From Enterovibrio norvegicus_B (lineage in GTDB: Bacteria > Pseudomonadota > Gammaproteobacteria > Enterobacterales > Vibrionaceae), in NCBI RefSeq assembly GCF_002876705.1, contig NZ_MDAG01000027.1:117536-181535 (forward strand): 64,000 bases of DNA, written 5' to 3'. Below the pieces are notes generated by a model. It worked only from the letters and a program-made list of their open reading frames with translations, made no database searches and was not told the origin of the DNA. Below, one piece after another: positions 9,742-19,286 of the stretch (position 1 is its first letter; every line of letters begins with the position of its first letter). The translations under genes were made by a program, and so were the position numbers.

Positions 9742-10489
9742 TCATCACCTGAATGTTCTGGTTGTACACGGATGTCTCACCGGACTGACTGAAGTGATAA
9801 ACCACTTTCACAAGGTTACGGCGAGATAAAGAGGTCGAATCTATTGAGAACCCACTTCCTGTTGTGAGGTGTTGAGCAAGCGTGATATCTCGGTTTGTGC
9901 CATTAACACGGCGGACTAAGTTGCCATTATCAAAACACAGAGTCACAGAGTTGCTATAGACATAAAAGCGTTTGGAAGGAGAACCAGAAGGCCAAGGATC
10001 ATCACTGTTTCGACTGACGGTTATTTGATTATCTTTAGCCGATAAGATCGTGAAGCTGTTATCCGGATCTAGACCGTTATTCTTCGGCGCAAGGTCATCC
10101 GGTTTCATTGGAGAAAATACAAGGCGGTGGCTGCCGTTACCCACCGTTTTCTCCCAATATTCATCGGTTGTCGACATGCCAACCTCAAAGGTGTTTTTCC
10201 CTTCTGGGCGAGTGTTATACAAACCTGTGAATCTGACTGGTGTATACACCAAACATTGACCACTTCTAAATGTGGCGATGCTGTTTGGTACGGCATGGCG
10301 CAATTCGCGCCCTAGTCGCTCAACCACAAAGCGGGCTTGGGATTGTAACGCTTCGCGATTTTTTGATTCCACATACCCACTGGTACCGCTTTCGATAAAG
10401 CCAAAGATACCGACAGACACAATCGCGAGGATCGTCATGGTGACGATGAGTTCAACCAGCGTAAATCCTGATTGATAATGCCGTTTCAT
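9731..10489 (-). CDS. mshO: MSHA biogenesis protein MshO, minor pilin (PilW type)
   Basis: A 252-residue type IV prepilin-like protein. The class III leader is at the N-terminus: MKRHYQSG, then FTLVELIVTMTILAIVSVGIFGF, with Glu at position +5 of the mature protein, so it should be cleaved and N-methylated by the prepilin peptidase. The globular domain has two cysteines (CLVYTP, CFDNG). MshO is one of the minor pilins expected at the pilus tip priming complex. It abuts mshD (1-base overlap) and overlaps mshP by 11 bases. Confidence 0.9.
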   Translation of the reverse strand: MKRHYQSGFTLVELIVTMTILAIVSVGIFGFIESGTSGYVESKNREALQSQARFVVERLGRELRHAVPNSIATFRSGQCLVYTPVRFTGLYNTRPEGKNTFEVGMSTTDEYWEKTVGNGSHRLVFSPMKPDDLAPKNNGLDPDNSFTILSAKDNQITVSRNSDDPWPSGSPSKRFYVYSNSVTLCFDNGNLVRRVNGTNRDITLAQHLTTGSGFSIDSTSLSRRNLVKVVYHFSQSGETSVYNQNIQVMNAP

Positions 10490-11109
10490 CAGAAATTGCT
10501 CCGATAGGCGCTGAAGTCAAAACGGCCAAACTGCCCTGTATCAACCACCATGTCGATGCGTTTATAGAGCTGAGTATTCTTCGTGCTACCCGTAAAAGTT
10601 GAATTGTCATAGGTGACACTAATGTTCACCGTAAAGCCCACGTAATCATCGGCGCTCCCGCCTATCAACTCGTGTAAGCCTCCTTCGTACTTACTCGTAC
10701 AAGCACTGCTATCTGCCCCCCAACAGCCAATGTAGTCTTCGGTGGCCACAAAGCCGTCTACTGCAACTAACGTTGGCGTGCAGGCAGGAATGGTGCCGGG
10801 CGCTGGAATGCCCAAGGCTTTTACCGCATCGGCATTTTCATCACAGCGCCATTGGCTGCCATTGGGGTCGCTATTGCGATCAAATTGTCGCGCCAGCACT
10901 TCTGACATCACGGCTTGCCCCAACGCTGCTGCGCGGGCTTCAAAGTGAGGGTTGGCAGATTTGGCGAACATAGGAAATAAGGTTGTGCTGATCAACACCA
11001 TCGCCACACCAAAGACGACGATGCCGATAACTAATTCCACCAGCGTGAATCCGCGCTGATGGTGGGAAATAGGGGTTGAATACTTAGAGGTGTTTTCAGT
11101 CACAGGCAT
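10489..11109 (-). CDS. mshD: MSHA minor pilin MshD
   Basis: 206 residues from the ATG at 11109. A longer in-frame reading to 11319 runs through mshC and gives an unlikely N-terminus, so I rejected it. The leader is long (MPVTENTSKYSTPISHHQRG) before the prepilin core FTLVELVIGIVVFGVAMVLIS with Glu+5, followed by a globular domain with four or more cysteines. The start overlaps mshC by 14 bases. It is a minor pilin of the MSHA tip/initiation complex, by family. Confidence 0.88.
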   Translation of the reverse strand: MPVTENTSKYSTPISHHQRGFTLVELVIGIVVFGVAMVLISTTLFPMFAKSANPHFEARAAALGQAVMSEVLARQFDRNSDPNGSQWRCDENADAVKALGIPAPGTIPACTPTLVAVDGFVATEDYIGCWGADSSACTSKYEGGLHELIGGSADDYVGFTVNISVTYDNSTFTGSTKNTQLYKRIDMVVDTGQFGRFDFSAYRSNF

Positions 11110-11548
11110 AGAAATAGCCTTCACTGTTGGCACAAATGCTGGCTGATGCACTGCCTTGGGAAAAGGTGATTTTGCAGGAATTTCCGCCACATAATGGACG
11201 TCCAAGCAAATCATACTCAATAGAATATGGGCCAGAAGCCCTGACATCAGAGTCCGAAAGGTCAACCACATCACTGCGGTTCTCATCCTCACCCAACTTA
11301 CAGGTATCAGAAGAAACACTGCCGCCCATACGGGTGGCCGCGATACTTAAGGCAAAGCAGCTATGCGAAGGATCTTCCTGCTGCATAGCACGAAGCTGGA
11401 CTTGTCTGGCAACAGACAAGCCAGTATCCCGCGCCCCGATCACTGAAAAAGCTTCAGCTCCCGATAAGCGCGGTACGGCAAACACACTAATAATACCGAG
11501 GATCACCAAGACGGTGATGAGCTCGATTAGGGTGAAGCCTTTGCTCAC
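11096..11548 (-). CDS. mshC: MSHA minor pilin MshC
   Basis: A 150-residue prepilin with a very short leader, GTG-start MSKG then FTLIELITVLVILGIISVFAVPRL, carrying the conserved Glu+5 and Pro22. The GTG at 11548 is directly adjacent to the TAG stop of mshA with no spacer. The globular part has four cysteines, including CGGNSC and the terminal YFYACD typical of a disulfide near the C-terminus. By analogy with GspH/FimT-type pilins it may join the minor-pilin complex. Confidence 0.9.
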   Translation of the reverse strand: MSKGFTLIELITVLVILGIISVFAVPRLSGAEAFSVIGARDTGLSVARQVQLRAMQQEDPSHSCFALSIAATRMGGSVSSDTCKLGEDENRSDVVDLSDSDVRASGPYSIEYDLLGRPLCGGNSCKITFSQGSASASICANSEGYFYACD

Positions 11549-11971
11549 CTATTCCTCACAGGCTTTAACTGTTGTTTTAGGAAACTTATTAGCGTCAAAC
11601 TCATAAATCACACAAGTTACATCTGTACCAATTGTTTGGCCTTTCAGTGCATATTGAGCTTTATTCGCCACATCATAATTAGATACCCAATCCGTCGATA
11701 GCCCAGTAACTGCAGCACCGATTCCTAGTTCAGCTGCTGTTGGATAACCTTCATCCGTTACGGTAATACCAGCAGCACTGCCATTAACTTGAACTTCAGC
11801 AAAAGTTACATTGGCTGCACCATCAATTGCACCTTTTAATCCCTGCAATGCAGCATTTTGTGCATCAGTTTTAAAATCAAAGAATTTAGGTGCTGCTGTC
11901 GCAGCCAAAATACCCAGAATCACGATTACCACGATCATTTCGATCAGCGTAAAACCACCTTGACGTTTCAT
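11549..11971 (-). CDS. mshA: MSHA major pilin MshA (only MshA/MshB-type pilin here)
   Basis: A 140-residue type IVa prepilin: leader MKRQGG, then FTLIEMIVVIVILGILAATAAPKFFDF, with Glu+5 and the MshA/MshB-like helix following. Two C-terminal cysteines (TCVIYEF, KACEE) form the D-loop disulfide. It is rich in Ala/Val/Thr, as expected for a major pilin. In V. cholerae two such genes (mshB, mshA) stand here; only one is present. The ATG overlaps the mshF stop (ATGA) and has a good ribosome site (GGAGAG, 6 bases upstream) inside the end of mshF. There is no terminator or gap after it. Assignment as mshA rather than mshB is by position and composition. Confidence 0.85.
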   Translation of the reverse strand: MKRQGGFTLIEMIVVIVILGILAATAAPKFFDFKTDAQNAALQGLKGAIDGAANVTFAEVQVNGSAAGITVTDEGYPTAAELGIGAAVTGLSTDWVSNYDVANKAQYALKGQTIGTDVTCVIYEFDANKFPKTTVKACEE

Positions 11972-12573
11972 TGTGTCTCTCCTGATTTATTCAATACCTC
12001 TGTCCTGCCCGAAGCGGGATAGTAGGCAAATACATGGTTAACCGATTCTTCGGGTGAACCATCTCTCAAAAAACCGGCATTTACCGGTCGTTCAAATCGG
12101 CAATAAGGGGGAGAAGGTTGCGTCCCGTTCTCCAATACCGCTACTGCACGAACCCTTGGCTGGGGGCGAGAAAGCGCCTTAGGCCGAGTGTCTTGTTCTA
12201 GCCAATAAGATTGGCCAGTTAATGCTTCAAATAGCGCACCGCAATCTTCTGCGGTCAACGCTGACAGGGTTTTCGCCCCGCCTTCTAAGGCAAAGGGATA
12301 TTGCCCATTGCCTATTGTTCCATCCGTTAGGCGAAAACGCTCACCATCCAGTACCACGATGTTTTTGCCCTGCTCACCGGAAGCCGTGTTACTCAGACGG
12401 CTGTGGTAATACACATTCTGTGCTGCGCCTTGAAAAGCATTGGCCAGATAGCGAAATTCCACGGCATCGGCGTAACGAATAATGCGTTCATAAGCGGGTA
12501 TTGCGGCAGTCGCCATTGTCCCGATCATGATCGTTAATACTCCCCATAGAACAGACGTGTTAAGCACGTTCAT
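11968..12573 (-). CDS. mshF: MSHA biogenesis protein MshF, prepilin-like N-terminus
   Basis: A 201-residue protein with one N-terminal hydrophobic segment (VLNTSVLWGVLTIMIGTMATAAIPAYERI, residues 3-31) that resembles a pilin stem but lacks the Gly-Phe cleavage site and Glu+5. The remainder is soluble and periplasmic in prediction, with two cysteines. MshF is of unknown function and sits between mshG and the pilin gene in all msh loci I recall. It follows mshG by 9 bases and overlaps the pilin start by 4. Confidence 0.83.
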   Translation of the reverse strand: MNVLNTSVLWGVLTIMIGTMATAAIPAYERIIRYADAVEFRYLANAFQGAAQNVYYHSRLSNTASGEQGKNIVVLDGERFRLTDGTIGNGQYPFALEGGAKTLSALTAEDCGALFEALTGQSYWLEQDTRPKALSRPQPRVRAVAVLENGTQPSPPYCRFERPVNAGFLRDGSPEESVNHVFAYYPASGRTEVLNKSGETQ

Positions 12574-12582
12574 GATCGCTGC

Positions 12583-13815
12583 TTATCCACCACGGATAAG
12601 GTCTAGCATGTTCCACATTGGCAAGAAAATACCCAGCGCGAGAATCAACACCATACCCGCCACAATCAACAGCAGTATGGGTTCCATCCGTGCAGACAAG
12701 GTTTTCAAGTCATAATCCACTTCGCGGTCATAAAATTCGCTGGCTTCAAGCAACAAACTGTCAATTTGTCCTGTTTCTTCACCCACCTGAATCATCTGGT
12801 GAACCAATGGCGTAAAAAGTTTGCTGCCTTCGGTGACGGAACTCAGGTTCACCCCCGATTCAATCGCACTTTTCATGCGATCCACTTCCGTGGCAAGAAA
12901 GTGGTTATCCAACGCTTCACCGGACATCTGTAGCGCCGTATTGATGGGCACACCCGCACGAAGCATCAAGGCGAACGTGCGCGAGAAGCGCGACATCAAT
13001 GCTTTGTTGACCAATGGCCCAACAAGGGGAGTGCGCAGTTTGAATTTGTCCCACGACACACGGCCTTTATCCGTGTTCTTCCATAGGCTCCAGCCAACAA
13101 AAGAGCACACGCTTGAGATCAGCAATAGCCACCAAAAATCGACGAAGAAGCTCGATGTTGCCATCAAAATTTTGGTTGGCAGCGGCAAGTCAGAACCGAA
13201 CTTCGCGAACATGCCCGCGAACTGGGGAATAACTTTTACGTTCAAAAACACCATGGCCGAGATGATGACCATGAGGACAAAACTTGGGTAACGCAGCGCC
13301 GATTTGATGCGGCGACGGGTTTCCATTTCTTGTTCGAAATACTCCGCTAATTGCAGCATGGCGTCGTCTAGTCGCCCTGTGTTCTCGCCCACTTGGATCA
13401 GCGACACAAACAAATCACTGAACACATGAGGGTGGTCTCGCATCGACGTCGATAACGCGCGGCCATTCGACAGCTCATTGCAAATCGACAATAGCGCCGC
13501 TTGAAGCGGTTTATCCGCGGTGCTTTGCGCCAAGCCTTTGATGGCGCGCATCAATGGCACGCCCGCTTTGGTCAGGCTGTACATCTGGCGACAAAGGATC
13601 ACCAAGGATTCCAGCTTCACAGGGCGCTGGAACAAAGACAACGATGATTGATTCAATGACGTTTTTTGCGCGCGTGCCGTTGTTGGCGTCAGCGATAACA
13701 GCACCATGCCGCCATCAACGATGGACGCAATCGCTTCACGTTCTGAGCCCGCCTCTACCACGGCAGAAACGCGCTTACCATCGGCCGCACGGGCGGTATA
13801 ACGAAAACGTGCCAT
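12583..13815 (-). CDS. mshG: MSHA inner-membrane platform protein MshG (PilC/GspF family)
   Basis: A 410-residue T2SS/T4P platform protein with two repeated GspF domains (about residues 67-190 and 270-392), each preceded by the family signature (LVILCRQMYSLTKAGVPLMRAI and FSRTFALMLRAGVPINTAL, quoted here in part), and three membrane segments near 170-190, 215-235 and 375-400. It couples the extension ATPase MshE to pilin polymerisation. The start overlaps the mshE stop by one base (TAATG). Confidence 0.95.
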   Translation of the reverse strand: MARFRYTARAADGKRVSAVVEAGSEREAIASIVDGGMVLLSLTPTTARAQKTSLNQSSLSLFQRPVKLESLVILCRQMYSLTKAGVPLMRAIKGLAQSTADKPLQAALLSICNELSNGRALSTSMRDHPHVFSDLFVSLIQVGENTGRLDDAMLQLAEYFEQEMETRRRIKSALRYPSFVLMVIISAMVFLNVKVIPQFAGMFAKFGSDLPLPTKILMATSSFFVDFWWLLLISSVCSFVGWSLWKNTDKGRVSWDKFKLRTPLVGPLVNKALMSRFSRTFALMLRAGVPINTALQMSGEALDNHFLATEVDRMKSAIESGVNLSSVTEGSKLFTPLVHQMIQVGEETGQIDSLLLEASEFYDREVDYDLKTLSARMEPILLLIVAGMVLILALGIFLPMWNMLDLIRGG

Positions 13816-15530
13816 TACGCACTCACTAATGACATAGCGGCACCTTCAGAGAGCTTCATCGTCTCTTCCAGGGTGGTACTGCCCTGCTTGGCGTAATCTA
13901 GCGCACAGTTCACCAACGGCTTATAGCCAGGTTGCTGCTCGGCAAGTAACGCAAACGCACGCGTGTCATTGGCGCGCAGTGCATCCATCAAATCAGGGGT
14001 AATTTCGAGCAGTTCAAACACACCAATTCGGCCTTTATAGCCGGTGAAATTACAATGCTGACAGCCACGGCCTTTGTAAAAACCAATGCCCGCCGATTCC
14101 GGCATGGTCGTGGTCAGCCATAGAGACTCGCTTTCATCCAAGGCGTGAGGCACTTTGCAGTCGGGGCAGATTCGACGAATCAGGCGCTGCGCTAACACTG
14201 CACGTACCGCACTGGCAACCAGATACCCTGGCGCCTCCATGTCCAGCAAACGCAATGCACTGTCGATAGCATTGTTAGTGTGCAGTGTGGATAACACCAA
14301 GTGACCCGTCAGTGATGCGCGCAGACCGATTTCGACGGTTTCAAGATCACGCATTTCCCCCACCAGAATGATGTCTGGATCTTGGCGTAAGAAAGTACGC
14401 AGCGCGGAGGAAAACGTTAGGCCAATCTTGTTGGCAATTTGTACTTGGTTGATGCGCGGCAGACGGTATTCCACCGGATCTTCCGCCGTCAGGATCTTCT
14501 TACCCGGCACATTGAGTTCGTTCAATGCGCCATACAAGGTGGTGGTTTTGCCCGAGCCCGTTGGCCCTGTCACCAAGATCATGCCGTGAGGGCGACGCAA
14601 CTGATTTCGGAAGCGCTGCAACATCACTGGATCCATACCCACTTGGGTCAAGCTCAACACACCCGCGGATTGGTTAAGCAGACGCATCACCACAGATTCG
14701 CCGTGCTGAACAGGCAAGGTCGACACACGCACATCAATGGCATTGCCACGCACATTGATATTAAAACGCCCGTCTTGCGGCAGACGTTTTTCAGAAATGT
14801 CCATGCCACTCATTAGCTTCAAGCGCAGAACAAGGGCAGACGCAATGGCGCGTTCTTTCAATAGGGTTTCATGTAAAATGCCGTCAATACGCTGGCGAAT
14901 ACGTAATGCGTCAGCATCAGGTTCGATATGAATGTCCGAGGCATTCACCTGCACAGCATCTTCAAACAAAGAGTTGATGAGTTTAACGACCGTCACTTCT
15001 TCAGACTGGTCGTCTTCCGCACCGAAATGTTGTTCCAGTTTAACCCCATGCTCTGCTTGCAGACGCTCTGCAAACGAGGCGATATCACTGGTGCGGCGGT
15101 AGTAGCGATCAAACGCATCAACCAAAGGTTGTTCTGCCACAATCAGCAGCTCAACACGGTATTGATGCAGCAAATTCAGCACGCTTTCTTGCGCCGCAAG
15201 ATCCGCAGGATCCGACATGGCAACACGCACAGTGTCATCCACTCGACCAATCACCAGCGCGCGCAAACGTCTCGCATGCACTTCTGGCAACAAAGTCACC
15301 GCGCTTGGATCCACTTGCGTCAGACTCAGATCGATCAGTGGTACATTCAATTGACGCGCAAGGAAGTCGAGCAGCTGATGCTCTGACAAGATCCCCATGT
15401 CCATCAAGGTGTCGCCAAGCTTGCGGCCAGTTTGAGATTGGCGTTGCAAGGCAGCACTTAAATCATGATCAGAGATGATTTGCTCTTCAACCAACAAATC
15501 CCCCAGACGTTTTCGTAGTTTAACGGCCAT
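13815..15530 (-). CDS. mshE: MSHA extension ATPase MshE, c-di-GMP-binding
   Basis: A 571-residue GspE/PilB-type hexameric ATPase that powers MSHA pilus extension. The N-terminal MshEN domain, the c-di-GMP-binding element first defined in V. cholerae MshE, is intact: two copies of the RLG/KLG-x2-L-x12-L motif start at R8 and K37 and are followed by LARQLNVPLIDL. Walker A is GPTGSGKTT at 322-330, followed by an Asp box, Walker B (PDIILVGEMRD) and His box. A CxxC...CxxC zinc motif lies at about 450-490 (CPDC, CQHC). Retention of MshEN predicts that pilus activity rises with c-di-GMP. It overlaps mshN by 11 bases and mshG by one. Confidence 0.97.
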   Translation of the reverse strand: MAVKLRKRLGDLLVEEQIISDHDLSAALQRQSQTGRKLGDTLMDMGILSEHQLLDFLARQLNVPLIDLSLTQVDPSAVTLLPEVHARRLRALVIGRVDDTVRVAMSDPADLAAQESVLNLLHQYRVELLIVAEQPLVDAFDRYYRRTSDIASFAERLQAEHGVKLEQHFGAEDDQSEEVTVVKLINSLFEDAVQVNASDIHIEPDADALRIRQRIDGILHETLLKERAIASALVLRLKLMSGMDISEKRLPQDGRFNINVRGNAIDVRVSTLPVQHGESVVMRLLNQSAGVLSLTQVGMDPVMLQRFRNQLRRPHGMILVTGPTGSGKTTTLYGALNELNVPGKKILTAEDPVEYRLPRINQVQIANKIGLTFSSALRTFLRQDPDIILVGEMRDLETVEIGLRASLTGHLVLSTLHTNNAIDSALRLLDMEAPGYLVASAVRAVLAQRLIRRICPDCKVPHALDESESLWLTTTMPESAGIGFYKGRGCQHCNFTGYKGRIGVFELLEITPDLMDALRANDTRAFALLAEQQPGYKPLVNCALDYAKQGSTTLEETMKLSEGAAMSLVSA

Positions 15531-16800
15531 CTGAGTCTCCTTCTTTCTGCGCTTGGTTATTGATATACACCAAACGTTGACGGGCGAATTGCACGGATTT
15601 ATCGCTTAAACCACCCGCCTGAATCGCCGATTGATACGCGTCTTTTGCTGTCGATAGTTCGCTTTGGCGTTCGGAAGACACCGCATACCCTAACCACCAA
15701 CGGCCATCATGTGGCTCATTGCGCGTCAGCCATTGGTAGCTGTCTTTGGCTAACCCATGACGACCCAGTTTCTGCGCTAAGGCAGCACGCATCGACATGT
15801 AGCGACGCTGTTCGCCGTCTAACGTGTCTACCGGGGTCATCAGCACATTCAATGCTGATTCTTCACGGCTATTTTGCTGGTACATGCGTGCCAAGGTCAG
15901 CTTGAGTGACGCCGCTTGCGGGTTCGCGCTGATGCCTTTTCGCAGCACGCTTTCTGCATCACGCAGCTTTCCTCTGCCATAAAGCAAGCCCGCAAGTTGA
16001 TTAGTGGCTCCAACATGGTTCGGTTGGTATTTCACGGCATCACGCAGGTACACAATCGCTTTTTGGGTATCGCCCACTTGCGTACGTTTTTGCGCTTTCT
16101 TGTACGCGATAGCCGCCAAGTCTTCACTGCTGAGCTCAACGGTTTCGACCGTCAGTGAGGACTCAGATGTGTTTTCTACAGCATCATTTTCAGCATCTGA
16201 AGATGATGCTGCGTTCACAGACGGTTCGAGGTTTGTTACCGCGACAACGCGTGGTGTACGCTTTGATGCCTCAGGTGGCGCGCTCGCAGATGTTTTCACT
16301 TCGGCTTTTGTGCTGATAGCCGCAAGTTCTACTGTCGGCTCTATAGATTCAACAGGCGTAACAAGTGTCGCTTTGGGTGCTGGTGCGTTCTCAACAACCA
16401 CGGCTGGCGGTTTTGACGAAGGCACTGACGCTTTTGGAGAATCATTCATCGCGACAAAAGCGATGTCTTTTGTTGCCACTTTTTTCGTCACACTCGACGT
16501 CATAGCTGGCGCTTTAACGGCTAGCTCATGGATGGTCACGTCAATTTCAGGCTCTTTGGCCAACACATGCGCAATCACTTGAGGCTGGACGATAACGGTT
16601 TTGTCTTCACGTTCAGCATTATCGCCATTGGCAGCAATCGCCCAGGCAATGCCTGACGCCCCCATCAAGGTCGCAACAATCGCTAGCACCACACGTACAA
16701 CGCGGAATCCCCACGTAGCCGGGATCGCTGCCACGGAGACGGTATTTTCTTTTTGAGCTGGCGCGCTAAGGTCGCTCAGCATTCGATTCAATTCACTCAT
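15520..16800 (-). CDS. mshN: MSHA biogenesis protein MshN, TPR protein
   Basis: 426 residues. A cytoplasmic N-terminus is followed by one membrane helix at about 28-52 (VVRVVLAIVATLMGASGIAWAI in part), then a long Ala/Val/Thr/Pro-rich linker (about 90-225), and a C-terminal tetratricopeptide region (about 230-415; AYKKAQKRTQVGDTQKAIVYLR begins the first repeat). It is thought to be part of the periplasmic alignment complex with MshL. It follows mshM by six bases and overlaps mshE. Confidence 0.88.
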   Translation of the reverse strand: MSELNRMLSDLSAPAQKENTVSVAAIPATWGFRVVRVVLAIVATLMGASGIAWAIAANGDNAEREDKTVIVQPQVIAHVLAKEPEIDVTIHELAVKAPAMTSSVTKKVATKDIAFVAMNDSPKASVPSSKPPAVVVENAPAPKATLVTPVESIEPTVELAAISTKAEVKTSASAPPEASKRTPRVVAVTNLEPSVNAASSSDAENDAVENTSESSLTVETVELSSEDLAAIAYKKAQKRTQVGDTQKAIVYLRDAVKYQPNHVGATNQLAGLLYGRGKLRDAESVLRKGISANPQAASLKLTLARMYQQNSREESALNVLMTPVDTLDGEQRRYMSMRAALAQKLGRHGLAKDSYQWLTRNEPHDGRWWLGYAVSSERQSELSTAKDAYQSAIQAGGLSDKSVQFARQRLVYINNQAQKEGDSDGR

Positions 16801-16806
16801 GTGTTC

Positions 16807-17640
16807 CTACCCCCACAAAGCACGCAGCGCAGAGTGCTGCTTCGCCAGCGGTGTATCTTTAATCGCTAAACGGACGGCGCGATCAGAAACCTGACGGCGT
16901 CCTTTGCCATAACTCAATAACAGGGACTTATGGCATAGCTGATGAATCAATCGGGGAATGCCTTGGCTTGCTACCCAAATACGACGTTTCGCCCACCCGC
17001 TAAAGTGTCGCGACAAAGCGCCTTTTTCACTCATTCGATGGTCAATGTATGCTGACGCTTCGGCATAGGTGAGCGGCGATAGGGTTGCGCTAAAACTGAT
17101 GCGTTGCAGTAGCTGACGCATATTGTGCTGCGACAAACGCTCATCCAATTCAGGCTGCCCAAACAACACAATCTGAATCAGCTTACGCTGTTCAGTTTCA
17201 AGGTTTCCGAGCAAGCGAATGGCTTCAAGCACGTCATCAGGCAAGGCTTGTGCTTCATCGCACAAAATCACCGCTGGCTTTTCAGCATGCGCAGCCGCAA
17301 TGGCGGCTTGTTGAATTGCGCCCAAGACTTTGTCTTCTGACAAGGCTTCCGGCAAAGTTAACTCATCCGCAATCATGCGATACAACACAGACACGGTATT
17401 CGCAGGGTTTGGCAAAAAAACCAAGGTACATTCTTCGGCAAGTGTCGACAGAAGAAGGCGGCACACCATGGTTTTACCCGTGCCAACTTCGCCCGTGATC
17501 TTCACCAAGCCTTCACCCATTCTCACCGCCATGACGCTGGTATTGATGGCGTCAACGTGCGACTGCGTCCCGAAAAAGCTTCGGGTATCCGGCGTTAAGC
17601 TAAAAGGGGCGGCATTTAGGCCAAAGTGATTAAGGTACAT
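16807..17640 (-). CDS. mshM: MSHA biogenesis ATPase MshM (ExeA family)
   Basis: A 277-residue AAA+ ATPase of the ExeA/GspA type. It begins MYLNHFGLNAAPFSLTPDTR, the standard ExeA N-terminus, with Walker A GEVGTGKT near residue 50 and Walker B VILCDEAQAL near residue 125. ExeA-like proteins help secretin assembly across the peptidoglycan; here no peptidoglycan-binding domain is fused. It sits 14 bases after mshL, the secretin gene. Confidence 0.93.
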   Translation of the reverse strand: MYLNHFGLNAAPFSLTPDTRSFFGTQSHVDAINTSVMAVRMGEGLVKITGEVGTGKTMVCRLLLSTLAEECTLVFLPNPANTVSVLYRMIADELTLPEALSEDKVLGAIQQAAIAAAHAEKPAVILCDEAQALPDDVLEAIRLLGNLETEQRKLIQIVLFGQPELDERLSQHNMRQLLQRISFSATLSPLTYAEASAYIDHRMSEKGALSRHFSGWAKRRIWVASQGIPRLIHQLCHKSLLLSYGKGRRQVSDRAVRLAIKDTPLAKQHSALRALWG

Positions 17641-17654
17641 TGTGCTAATTTCGC

Positions 17655-19286
17655 CTACTTCGCGTCGTTCTCAGGGAACCATTCGTTAAGAAGCTCACGT
17701 GAACGCTGAATCTCTTCTTGCCACGTTTGCTCGCCCACCACGGAAGGTTGAAGCAAGATGACCAATTCAGTTTTCTGCTTCAAGCGATTCACGTTGCGGA
17801 AAAGATGGCCCAGCCCCGGAATATCGCCCAGTAGCGGTACTTTCGACACTTTCTCGTCGAAGCTTGATTTCATCAAACCGCCGATCACCACCACGTCGCC
17901 AGAGCGCGCATGGATAATCGAATCAGACTCGCGGATCGAGGTTTTCGCCAACGGCAACACATACGGTTCAGACGCGCTGCCTAATTGAATGGTTTTCTCT
18001 TCCGTCACCACATCAATAACCGCAGGGTGAACATGAAGCAGCACGCCATTGTCGTCATCAATTTGTGGCGTGACATCTAAAGAAATACCAGAGAAGAAAG
18101 GGGTGAGTTCGATGTTTGGCCCTGACTCTGAGTTATCGCCAGAACTGTCGCTGGATGAAATGTCTGTCACGAAATACTCATCGCCACCGACTTTGATCAC
18201 CGCTTTTTGGTTATTGGCTGCCGTCACACGAGGGCTAGACAGGACGTTCACATCACCTTGGGTATCCAGGAAGTTCAGTACGGCTTCGAAATGCCCATCC
18301 GTGATGGTGATATTGGTTTGTCCGCCAATCACATTGGAAATCAGATCGCCCGCCAAATCAGAGGCAGGACGACTCACATCAACACCACCGCTGCCGATAC
18401 TTTTGCTGATGTTTGACCAATTCACGCCTTGTTGGTAGCCATCACTCAACGTCACTTCAAGGATTTTGGCTTCCAAGATCACTTGGCGCTTTAGACGTTT
18501 TTCAGAAACTTCAAGAAAGCGTTTCACTTCACGAAGCTCGTTCGGAAATGCCTTCACAGTGATCAAACTCGCTTGCGGAGAAACGACAATAGAGCGCCCC
18601 TCCCCCGAACCAATCATGGCACTCACCGCGCGTTCAAGTTGCATCCAAAAACTGCTTTCTGAACGGGTTTCAATCACAGTGCCGCCCGTCGATTTCGACG
18701 CACGTTCGCTGTCTTCACCGCTGTCACCACTTGAACTTCCGCTGTCAGTGGATATCGCCCCCGTGCTGATAGACGTTAATGACACGCCTGCACGCTGCAA
18801 TTGTAAATAGTCGACAGCGAAGGTTTCAGTGCGAAGTGCCGCTGGGAAAATTTGGATCAGGCGACCCTGTGTTTCAATGCTGTAGCCGTAGATATCAGAG
18901 ACCACGTCTAAAGCTTCTTTTACCGTCACGTCTTTCAGCGATACTGTGATTTTACCGCTGACATCAGGGTGCATCACGAGGTTGAAATCCGTGCCTTGAA
19001 CGAGGCTACCAAAAAAAGCTTTGGCATCGATGTTATTGGCGTTAATGCGCAAACGTTTTTCAGTCACCATCGCGCCGCCCGCAGGGTCAGAAAAGTCCCC
19101 CATCAAATCGTCCGTTACCGCATCAGGCAATGCCGACAAAGGCTGAGTGGTACTTTGCGCATACGCTTCGTTCAACGCCGCTTGCACATCAGTCGGCTTT
19201 TGATGCCCCACACTTTGGCACGCAGTCAATAAGGTTGCCGCTAAGCAAGTCAGCAAGACTTTGCCTAACATCTTCATATTTCTCAC
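17655..19286 (-). CDS. mshL: MSHA outer-membrane secretin MshL
   Basis: 543 residues. The N-terminus is a lipoprotein signal with lipobox LLTAC and lipidated Cys at residue 23. A secretin/TonB short N-terminal domain lies at about 90-150 (DFNLVMHPDVSGKITVSL), an N-domain around 220-280, and the secretin C-terminal domain at about 310-525 with the signature VPLLGDIPGLGHLFR. A Ser/Gly/Asp-rich insertion at 180-200 is low complexity. It forms the outer-membrane pore through which the pilus passes. It overlaps mshK by four bases. Confidence 0.96.
   Translation of the reverse strand: MRNMKMLGKVLLTCLAATLLTACQSVGHQKPTDVQAALNEAYAQSTTQPLSALPDAVTDDLMGDFSDPAGGAMVTEKRLRINANNIDAKAFFGSLVQGTDFNLVMHPDVSGKITVSLKDVTVKEALDVVSDIYGYSIETQGRLIQIFPAALRTETFAVDYLQLQRAGVSLTSISTGAISTDSGSSSGDSGEDSERASKSTGGTVIETRSESSFWMQLERAVSAMIGSGEGRSIVVSPQASLITVKAFPNELREVKRFLEVSEKRLKRQVILEAKILEVTLSDGYQQGVNWSNISKSIGSGGVDVSRPASDLAGDLISNVIGGQTNITITDGHFEAVLNFLDTQGDVNVLSSPRVTAANNQKAVIKVGGDEYFVTDISSSDSSGDNSESGPNIELTPFFSGISLDVTPQIDDDNGVLLHVHPAVIDVVTEEKTIQLGSASEPYVLPLAKTSIRESDSIIHARSGDVVVIGGLMKSSFDEKVSKVPLLGDIPGLGHLFRNVNRLKQKTELVILLQPSVVGEQTWQEEIQRSRELLNEWFPENDAK

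Noticed and set aside
11110..11319. Extended N-terminus for mshD
   Set aside because: The extra 70 residues lie in mshC on a different frame and have no prepilin features; the leader from 11109 fits the family.
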